The notes under the pieces are model-generated. The model ran no database searches and had not been told where the DNA came from. It saw nothing but the letters and a program-made list of their open reading frames with translations. 59,907 nt of DNA from Cyanophora paradoxa (Eukaryota; Glaucocystophyceae; Cyanophorales; Cyanophoraceae), in assembly GCA_004431415.1 (NCBI GenBank), contig QPMI01000314.1, positions 1 to 59,907 on the forward strand. Reading direction: 5' to 3'. A program made the position numbers and the translations under genes. Shown in pieces: positions 52,741 to 59,907 of the stretch (its first letter is position 1; every line of letters starts with the position of its first letter).

Positions 52741-55300
52741 ACAGATCGATTGCACACATGCTGTCTTCTCGGGGTTCTAATAACATTTGGACACGTACTG
52801 AAAACGCAAGTCCGGGCTACAACCCCAATCGCAATTCCAATTCGTCCAACCCGTGCCGGCGCCGGCGCCGGGTTATAATTACTAAATTAAAGTTAATCGA
52901 GAGCAGACATATACGCATGTACAGATTTCGAATTTTTCGATGTTGCTGCATTGCACTCGTATCGTACTGAACGATTAGGGATTGAACGACGAAGCTAAGG
53001 TTGGCCGTCGACGTCTTTCATTGCGATTACGCTCAGGGGTTGGGCGACGAAGCTAAGGTTGGAAGTCTTTGATTGCGATTGCGATTACGCTTATGTGTTG
53101 GACGACAAGCCACCCGGAAGGTGCCGCATCACATCAAGAAGCAGCTCCGGGGCACTCGCTATCCCCTAGATCACCTGCATGCCGGGGCGGTCAGATCGAA
53201 ATCAAACTTCCGAAATTGAAACGGAAATTGAGTAGCGCACTTTTGTCCAACGCAATGGCGTTTACCGAAGAGCGCACTTGACTCCGGATCCCCAGAGATC
53301 CCACCAATGTACATCCCACACTTGTATCCCGGACTTGAGGTTTGGATTCGTGTCCGAATGCTGAAACTCCCATATGCAAGATCGCAAAACCCCAATTGTC
53401 CATCAAACCTTCATTCTTGTTGAATTGTATGCAAGGTGCGGTGAAGGCTGAACCACGCCAGTGCTCCTTGAGATCTCTTTACAATGTGTGAACTCGTTGT
53501 ACTCTACGAATCCGTCTGCTCCCTCCTGCAGCAGAGCTGGGTCAATCATCAGACCTGAAACAATATGGCGATCTCACCTGAAACCACATGGCGATTGCTG
53601 TGTCTCGAATTGTGTTGTAACGTATGATAGGCGAAACTTGCTGTGAGAGCAAGATGCCCGCAGAAGAAGAGTGCGAGATGATATTGAATTCAAGAGTGGC
53701 CCTTGTTCCTACTTTGCCGAAAGGAGCTCTCAGATGAATTCCAACGCCGCAAGACGTCACAGCACAGCTTTCGTTTCGTCGTGATCGCGATCGATCAGTT
53801 TGGAGCTTGAAAGTGGCAAGCAGGGCATATCTTGCGTACCCGGCAATGAACGGATTAGTGCGCATCGTCTCGATGGCAATTCCAACCTTGCGATTTCAAG
53901 CTGAGACACATACACACATGTATGTGCTGGCAGCGACGAGCAATCTTACCAGCTGGCACTGCTCAATCAGACAATCCTCGACAGCTCCCACAGACTCATC
54001 TGCACATCAGACTCATGATCATCTGCACATCAATTATATTGATTGTAGAAAAATCACAGACCTGAGAAACATACTCCAGTTCCTGCTCCTCTGATAGTCG
54101 ACCTTCGCACCAAAGCTTGACCAGTGCTGTCAATCTCAAGGAGTGTAGATGCCGGTTTGCTGAGGAACTCCGCATCGTGCTTTCTGGCCTCCTCCCGGGC
54201 TCCTCTAGCTGATTCATCTGAAACTCTCAGCCTTGGGCGGTTGACTGCAGCTGGTGAAGCGCCTTCTGCCATGCCAAGGCTACACTTGATGTCAGGGCGT
54301 CTGTCCAACGTACATCCCGTCATGTTGGCTGGACCGAAAAGTCGACACTTGTCGATGAACAATCGCCCTCCCCGAACTCTAACTGCAACGCCATTTACGC
54401 CAGTCTCGATCTCCAGAGTCAAGTTTTGAAGAACCACGGTCAGGTTGCCATCAAGCTCATGAACACCGGATCCAACCGACATGATCCAGCGTGGTGCCCG
54501 GAGCACAACCTCGGCTGCGGCGCCCTGACCTATAATTCGCAATGACTTGTTGATGATAATTCCTGGCTCAGGGACAGCGTAAATTCCAGGTTTTACAAGG
54601 ATAGTGTCATTGGGGCTCGCTGCTTTGATTGCATCTTCGAGTGACCGAAAAGTGTTGAAAGCGAGATGTTGGGAAACCTTCCCGGCAGCTTCGCTCATTG
54701 ACAGCTCATCATCAACCCGTGCTGTGTTCCGTGTGAAAGCACTCAATCTCCTCCACAGTCGTCCAACTGAAGCAGCTGGAGCAGCTGGAGCAGCTGGGGC
54801 AGCTGGAGCAGCTGGGGCAGCCGAAGAAGCTGGCCATGGAACGGCTGGAGCAGCTGGAGCAGTTGGAGCAGCTGGAGCAGTTGGAAAAGGTAGCGCTCGC
54901 CCGTTTGCTTTGACACGAGTGGGCAGCTGGATGGCGGGCGGGGCAGATGATCGTCCTGCCGAAAGCTGCCGCGTCGACGTCGAGGGCCGCCTCGGAGACT
55001 CGCACTCCTGCAACGCAGAGCTACGCCACGGCGACTTCAGTGGTTGCGGGGCCTCGACGCGCAGCACGCGCCCCTCTTGGAACGGGCTTAGAAGAGCACC
55101 GGCGTCCAACAAAGCTGCCGGATCTGGAACAGCGGCTCTTCCAGGGTGCCCCGCCGCTCCCCACAGCGGCTCTTCCAGGCTCTCTGGGTAGAGAAGCGGC
55201 GCCGGCGACAGCTCGAGGTGCCTAAGAAGGCTCTCCGCCACGTGGGACCTGCCATCCAGCAACTGAGCGAGCGCAGCCCGAGCTTAGCTCCACTGCACAA
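52200..55300 (-). CDS. Right-handed beta-helix (CASH/SHCBP1-FBXO11-like) repeat protein
   Basis: The large 5' exon (to about 54054) has a helical N-terminus (RAALAQLLDGRSHVAESLLR), an Ala/Pro low-complexity stretch, then FRSLEDAIKAASPNDTILVK and PGIYAVPEPGIIINKSLRII, typical of the first coils of pectate-lyase-like beta-helix domains. Later exons give more rungs: LTVVLQNLTLEIETGVNGVA; ALVRRSTIRGAGTGVCFS; ESVGAVEDCLIEQCQL; LEFNIISHSSSAGILLSQQ joined to VSPIIRYNTIRDTAIAMWFQ; LLQEGADGFVEYNEFTHCKE; SDTNPNLKSGIQVWD. The last two rungs occur again in diverged form in the distal tandem copy (52.2-52.7 kb), so the true 3' end may be near 53.1 or 52.2 kb. Proteins of this type bind ligands or substrates through the solenoid; function here unknown. 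5' end uncertain. Confidence 0.65.
52741..53610. repeat. Tandem duplication, copy 2
   Basis: Begins with a degenerate remnant of the membrane-protein 3' end (CTCGGGGTTCTAATAAC at about 52772), then the dispersed motif (52919-52970), two short tandem copies of GACGAAGCTAAGGTTGG (about 52989 and 53049), and the beta-helix exon block (53110-53600). Divergence of roughly 10-20 percent with small indels makes the duplication fairly old. This block continues the frame of the upstream beta-helix exons. Confidence 0.75.
52919..52970 (+). repeat. Dispersed AT-rich motif, copy C
   Basis: Same core and TTGCTGCATTGCACTCGTAT tail; preceded, like copy B, by GAGCAGACAT. Confidence 0.7.
54770..54895. repeat. 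9-nt minisatellite GCAGCTGGA
   Basis: About twelve copies of GCAGCTGG(A/G) with variants, coding for Ala/Pro-rich sequence in the minus-strand beta-helix gene. The array is open in several frames. Confidence 0.8.
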
Positions 55301-55429
55301 AAACACAGATGAACAAGAAAAGCAAACCATCCAGCTGCCTGCCCGGTGCCGCCCACAGGGCCGGGGGGGGCCACAGCCTGGTTCACTGGGCCTGGCGTGC
55401 TGACTGTACGCGTTCTCTTGCGGTGATCG

Positions 55430-56137
55430 GCAGGCTGCCGGGCAATCAAGGTACGTGATTTCGCGGCTCTGATTTCGCCCAGCCGCTGTGCCTGTCACCC
55501 ACGTCGTCGCGTTGACTGTCACCCACGTCGTCGTCGGCGAGGTGGCCGCGAAGGCGTTGTACGCGATGCCACTGATCAGCTGCTGCTCGGCGGCGTAGCT
55601 AACGTACGGCGATGCTGTGGGCGGCGTTTCGGCGTCAAAAACGGTGGCTGGAAGTGGAAAGAAGCCGGGCGCGACGCCGGCGCCGCCGCACGAACCCGCC
55701 TGGAGCAAGCGCCGGGACTTCGCGAGGTCGGCGAGGACGCCATTGGAGGCTTCGGGCTTCAACGTGAAGGCCGGATCATCGAAATAAGCTGCAAGCGATG
55801 TTGTTGGTTTGACGGACGAAAGCTGGACGAAAGTTGAGGTTTGACGGACGAAAGTTGGACGAAAGGAAAGCTCACAGTTGCGGTACCCCTTCACGCCCGC
55901 AGAACGGACAGCTGCAGGGCCCTGCGCGAGCCGGCTACGCCGACCACGCCGGAAAACAGCGCTACAGTGAGTCTCCCCGCGCACTGGTCCTTTCACCCCG
56001 CTCACGCCCCGCACGGCCAGCCTCCCGCGAACGACCAGGAATGAACACGGTGCGATACAAACGAGCACGACCCCCGCTAGCGCACGTATGCTAGCGCTCG
56101 CCTCGCCCCGCTCTCGCGCGATCTGGCCCGACGCCAT
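55430..56137 (-). CDS. Hypothetical membrane-anchored ORF, or 5' exon of the beta-helix gene
   Basis: Start MASGQIARERGEASASIRAL at 56137, then a hydrophobic segment AGVVLVCIAPCSFLVVRGRL that could be a signal anchor. Downstream text such as SLAAYFDDPAFTLKPEASNG, VLADLAKSRRLLQAGSC, TPPTASPYVSYAAEQQLISG and TTTWVTVNATTWVTGTAAG is unlike any family I know. The frame stays open into the beta-helix 5' exon region, where an intron ending TTTTTGTGCAG (about 55300) could join the two into one gene with a membrane-anchored or secreted beta-helix. Separate gene versus shared gene is unresolved. Confidence 0.35.
55805..55866. repeat. Short direct repeat TTTGACGGACGAAAG..TGGACGAAAG
   Basis: Two copies about 35 bp apart (near 55806 and 55841), inside the hypothetical ORF. 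Confidence 0.75.
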
Positions 56138-56544
56138 CCCGGCTGCTTTCGCCTAGGTTTCGACCTAGGGTAAGTAGACCTAGGTTTCGATCTCGAGCTT
56201 CGGTATTCGATTTCGATTTTCGACGTCACTTGCCTATCTGACTGAGCCCATGGATTCGACCGGCGGCCCACTGCTAGCCAAACAGCTACCAGGGCTAGTC
56301 CAGATGTCGTGTCTCTGAAATGCATTCGACGCAACGCGTGAACATTGGGCCAGCTGCAGGCGTCGGCGGGGGACTCCGGGAATAAGCCCATATATAGCTA
56401 GATAAAGTAAGCAGCGGCACCAGCTGCAATCGCCTCTAGCGCTGACTGGCCGAGCTCGAGGGGCGGCTCTAGATCTGTGCCACGGTGCATCTGCATGCTT
56501 GAAGCGCGACGCGAGCCTATAAGCACTTACAATTAATGAATCTC
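56138..56544. other. Intergenic spacer, about 0.4 kb
   Basis: AT-richer spacer upstream of the hypothetical ORF and downstream of the TPR gene. CCTAGGTTTCGA occurs twice (about 56152 and 56188). No gene seen. Confidence 0.4.
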
Positions 56545-58032
56545 TCAACCAAGGCTCATGGGCTCGGGCGCGCCGGCGCCGGTGCTGAACGCGGGAACGA
56601 GGGCGGCGAACCAGGGGAGAGAGCGGACGGCACCGAAGTCGGGGTCGAGGGCGGCGGGGCCGCGGGCGGCGGGGGGCAGGCTGGCGAGCGCGGCACGGCA
56701 GGCGTCGAGGGCGCCGCTGAGGGCCCGCGTGGCGGCAAGATTGTAGAGCACGTCGTCGTCCCTCCGTGTCCGTAGGGCCGCCTCGTAGGCCCGCGCGGCG
56801 GCCTCCAGCAGGGGCCCGGGGCCGGGGCCGGATCCGGAGGCGCGGGGTAGCTTGGCGCGGGCGAGGAGGGCGTCTCCGAGGCCCGCGGAGGCCTCGAAGT
56901 CGCCCAGCGAGATCCGCAGCGCCGCCTCGTACCGCCTGCACGCCGCCTTCAGAACCTCGTCCGCCCTTCTCAGCTCCTCCCCGCGCCCCCTGCCTTCGGG
57001 TGAGGCGGGCAGCGCCAGGAGAAGGGACGGGCTGCGGTCGCGCGCACGGCTCCGGGAGGGCGGCGGCGGCGCGGGCGATGGCGTCGGCGCGGGTGGAGAG
57101 GGCGTCGCCGTAGAGCGTGAGGGCGTCCGAGTCCCGCGGCCTCAGCTCGAGCAGGCGGTCCAGCGTCGCGCACGCCCGCCCACAGCGCGCCTCCGCCTCC
57201 GGCCCCAGGGCCTCCGCCGCCCGGTGCTGCGCGTCCGCCGCCGATATGAGTGCGTCCGATGCCTCCGCGCGCCACTCGGCCTCCGAGAGGCGGCCAGCCT
57301 GCCGCTCCCGCTCGAGCTGCGCAACCGCCCGCCCGTAGAGACTGTCCGCCGCGTCCATGTGCCCCGCCGCCTCCGCCGCCCGCCCCTCCCGCGCCTCGCG
57401 CTCCGCGAGCCGCGCGAGCACCGCCGCGTGGTTGCAGGCGACCTCCGGATCCGTCTCCCCGTCCTCGTAGCACGCCGCCGCACGCGCGTACGCGTCTGAG
57501 GCCTCGTGAAGCAGCGAGCGGGGCGACGGGGGCGCGGCGCCGCCGCTGGGGCCCGGCAGCGGCGACCCGCCCTCCTCCAGCATCGCTTGCAGCATCTCAG
57601 CTTGCTCGCTAAGCGCGTTGCCCAGATTGTTCAGGCTCTGCGTGCGCAAGGATGGGTTACCCGCGGCTGTATGCTGTTGGGAAGCGGCTGAACCTCAGGG
57701 TTGAGCTGCACGATGGAAATGGCGAGCCGAAGGCGCTCCGCCGCCGATCCGAACGCGTCGAATGCCCGCAGCCAGCCCTCCTCCTTCTTCGCGAGCTCCC
57801 CGAGAGCGTGCGAGCATCCAGCAGCGTTGAATATCGCCTCGAGCGCATCGGCATCCCCACCGCACGCATTGTAGGCCCAGATCGCCTCATTGTACAGGCG
57901 CGCCGCCTCCGTTGGCTTCCTGTGCGCTGCCTTCTCCGCCGCTTCCTGCAGAGCGTACGCTGTATTGAAGGGACTGGAACTCTCTGCAGCTGGGACAGCA
58001 GGCGCCTGCTTCGCTGGCTTCTTCTTTGACAT
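56545..58032 (-). CDS. Tetratricopeptide-repeat protein
   Basis: Start MSKKKPAKQAPAVPAAESSS at 58032, stop at 56545-56547. Helical TPR-like units: FNTAYALQEAAEKAAHRKPT, EAARLYNEAIWAYNACGGDA, EEGWLRAFDAFGSAAERLRL joined through an intron to SLNNLGNALSEQAEMLQAML, LLHEASDAYARAAACYEDGE, AAGHMDAADSLYGRAVAQLE, LDRLLELRPRDSDALTLYGD, RRYEAALRISLGDFEASAGL and AARAYEAALRTRRDDDVLYN, ending AVRSLPWFAALVPAFS. Two introns inferred: an ordinary one near 57.63-57.68 kb and a GC-rich one near 56.99-57.06 kb. TPR proteins are protein-binding scaffolds; the small Lys-rich N-terminus and lack of other domains give no specific role. Plant and algal TPR proteins of plastid or cytosol are possible relatives. Confidence 0.75.
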
Positions 58033-58289
58033 ACTCCCCCTCTCTTGCTAAATCTGTACCTCCCAGGTCCTCCCGGACCTGGACATGGCCATATGAAATC
58101 AAATAATCAAATCCCAGCCCAGCCCAGCGCAGCTCGCATTCGCAGCCTTGCTGGCGGCGCGGCCTTGCTTCAGAGGCCGTGCGATCAGGGCCAGCCAGGT
58201 CCAACCGAGAACTTGCCCCGGCCAAAAGAGAAAGTATTATTGGGGAGTGTACAGGGGTGAAGGGGCCGAGAGGGAGCGGCGGGGGCGGG
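58033..58289. other. Intergenic, same-strand neighbours
   Basis: 257 bp between the NDUFA9 stop and the TPR start, both on the minus strand. It holds the NDUFA9 3' UTR and the TPR promoter; no motif recognised. Confidence 0.4.
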
Positions 58290-59779
58290 TTACATGATGC
58301 GGGCGCCGGTGCCCTCCTCCTCGGGCGTGAGGTAGCGGTACACACCACTGCGCGCGCGCCGGTCAGCGGCCGGCCGGCGGCGACGAGGGCTGGCGCTTGG
58401 CGGGGCGGGTCGGGGCGGGGCGGGGCGGGGCGGACCCCTGGCGGTAGCGTTTGAGGTACTCGGAGGAGATGGGCTCGAGGGCGTGGATGGTGGCGACGCC
58501 GAGGTCGGCGAAGGAGGCGGCCTTGGGGTCCGCCACGACGTCCACCGTCTGCCGCCGCACCCAGTCCTCCGTCATCAGCGGCGTCAGGTTCGCCTTCTGC
58601 ACCTGGCCCAGTGCCCGGCCCACGTACCTGCCCGCCCCGCGTCGGCCTCGCCCCGCGCCGGGACGGGGGCGGGGCGGGGCGGCGGGGCGGCGCACATAGC
58701 GAACTTCGCGGGGACGGCGATGGTGTTGTCGTCGCGGAAGGTCTTGGCGATGACGTAGTCGTAGAGCTCGCGCATGGTGTAGACCTTGGGGCCGCCCAGC
58801 TCGAACGTCCGCCCCGCCGCCGCCTCGCTCGCGATCGAGTTGAGCACCGCGACGGCCACGTCGTTCACCTGCCCGCCGCCCGCTCGCGCGGCCCGGTACG
58901 GCGCGGGGTGGGGCGGGCGGGGCGGGCGGGGCGGACCCAGACGGGCTGGACCTTGTTGGCGCCGTTGTCGACGACGATCTGCTTGGGGAAGGAACGGGCG
59001 AAGGTGGCGATGTTGTTGAGGAAGAGATCCTCGGTGCCGAACATGTGCGCCGGCCGCAGCACGACCGCCTCGGGGAACGCCTCCCGCACCGCCTGCTCCC
59101 CCGCCAGCTTGCTCTTCGCGTAGTCCGACACCGTGTCCTTCCCCGCCGCCAGGCACGACACGTGCACCATCCGGTCGACGCCCATCTCTTTCGCGATCTG
59201 CGGCCGCTGTCAGCGGTGCGCGGCGGCTGCGAGGCGGCGGCGGGCGCGGGCGGGCGGGCCTTGGCGATGCGCTGCGCGCCCTCGACGTTGACGGCGTCGA
59301 GCGTGAAGTTGCGCGTCTCAAAGTCGCGGCCGAGGCAGTTTACGACGACGTTGGAGCCCTCGATGGCCCGCTCGATCGACTTCTCGTCCCGCAGGTGGAA
59401 CTCCATCGGCACGATCTGCCCCAGGTCGCCCATGACCTGCGCGCCCTTCTCAGCCGACTGCCGCACGCCTGCTACGTTCTTCGGCGCGCCTTCAGGTGCC
59501 GGTAGTTGTTCTCGTCGCCACGCCACGGGATGATGACCTGCGACCCGATTTTGCCTGGCAGCCGCCCGCGATCAGTGCGTCGCAGGAAGTGCCAGCCGGG
59601 CAGTCGAACCGAGCTGGCTAACGACGTAGCGCCCAAGGAAGCCGGTGGAGCCGAACACTGCAGGCGGCGGCTCTCAGGGAAAGAAGCACCCGGCGTCCTG
59701 GCGGCACTCATCGCGGACCAGTGGCTACGATTCCCGACACCGAAGAGCGCCCGCCGCCGAGGCGAACAACCAGCGCCAT
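58290..59779 (-). CDS. NDUFA9: NDUFA9, 39-kDa NAD(P)-binding subunit of mitochondrial complex I
   Basis: Accessory complex I subunit of the short-chain dehydrogenase fold that binds NADPH structurally. Exon 1 (start 59779) gives MALVVRLGGGRSSVSGIVAT and splices to the Rossmann motif VFGSTGFLGRYVVSQLG, then KIGSQVIIPWRGDENNYRHL. Further exons: VMGDLGQIVPMEFHLRDEKS, SNVVVNCLGRDFETRNFTLD, GVDRMVHVSCLAAGKDTVSD, YAKSKLAGEQAVREAFPEAV, LRPAHMFGTEDLFLNNIATF, VNDVAVAVLNSIASEAAAGR, FELGGPKVYTMRELYDYVIA and MTEDWVRRQTVDVVADPKAA, ending YRYLTPEEEGTGARIM with stop at 58290-58292. The RSSVSGxVATVFGxTGFLGRYVV block is characteristic of NDUFA9. About seven introns, the later ones GC-rich. A short N-terminus before the Rossmann motif means any mitochondrial presequence is minimal. 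Confidence 0.93.
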
Positions 59780-59907
59780 GCCCCGCTGAGACTTTTCGGT
59801 CACGTTTCGACGTGGCGGCCTCGCGGGGGTGAAACCTTTTGCATGTGCGTAGCTGGCATTGTTGCGCGAGCGAGCGCCGACGGGCCCGCGCCAGGCATTT
59901 TGTCGTG
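59780..59907. other. Upstream of NDUFA9 to window end
   Basis: 128 bp, presumably promoter and 5' UTR; nothing else recognised. Confidence 0.4.

Noticed and set aside
54770-54905. Plus-strand coiled coil (EQLEQLEQLGQLEQL) from the 9-nt minisatellite
   Set aside because: The frame ends soon after the repeat and no exon upstream supports it. The minus-strand reading is continuous with the beta-helix exons.
1-59907. tRNA, rRNA and autonomous transposon genes
   Set aside because: No cloverleaf with recognisable A/B boxes, no rRNA-like sequence and no transposase, integrase or reverse-transcriptase motifs were found by eye; a covariance-model scan would be needed to exclude small RNAs fully.

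Overview
The window is nuclear DNA of a GC-rich, intron-bearing microbial eukaryote, most likely a unicellular alga. The evidence is a set of genes with eukaryote-only products (U1-70K snRNP, CTF18, complex I NDUFA9, doublecortin-like and TPR proteins, many spliceosomal introns) next to organelle-division genes of bacterial descent (minD, minE). Gene spacing is tight and strands alternate. Many introns are short (about 40-70 nt), begin GT or GC, have a C-rich 5' half and a G-rich 3' half ending GGGGCAG, and resemble transposon-derived introners. Pelagophytes, haptophytes or prasinophyte greens would fit, but the sequence alone does not settle the lineage.

Layout. Bases 1-18663 (+) are the 3' part of one giant tandem-repeat gene: an array of 117-nt (39-residue) units, then a 270-nt higher-order array, then a mixed array, then three related C-terminal domains. 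Nineteen one-base deletions in G/C runs between 3.69 and 10.75 kb break the frame; together they account exactly for the frame changes, so this is best read as one gene of more than 6200 codons with sequence errors or recent decay. Next come serB-type phosphoserine phosphatase (-), two uncharacterised coiled-coil genes (+ and -), a TatD-family nuclease (+), a small uncharacterised gene (-), a glutathione S-transferase (+), a doublecortin-domain gene (-), minD (+) and minE (-) tail to tail, U1-70K (+), a PrmA-like methyltransferase (-), a coiled-coil gene (+), a secreted TPR plus glycosyltransferase gene (+), a type I membrane protein (-), CTF18 (+), a small uncharacterised gene (-), a 74-residue membrane protein (+), a beta-helix protein (-), a possible membrane-anchored ORF (-), a TPR protein (-) and NDUFA9 (-).

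Function. These are mostly unlinked housekeeping genes: serine synthesis, DNA metabolism and sister-chromatid cohesion, splicing, detoxification, respiration, organelle division, secretory-pathway glycosylation. The only neighbours with a known joint function are minD and minE, which together set the division site in bacteria, plastids and some mitochondria.

Most notable: (i) the giant repeat protein, resembling fibre or solenoid architecture; (ii) introner-like introns whose flanking duplication AGGY appears to supply both splice sites; (iii) the nuclear minD-minE pair; (iv) a roughly 1-kb tandem duplication at the junction of two convergent genes (51.9-53.6 kb). No tRNA, rRNA, CRISPR array or recognisable autonomous transposase was seen.
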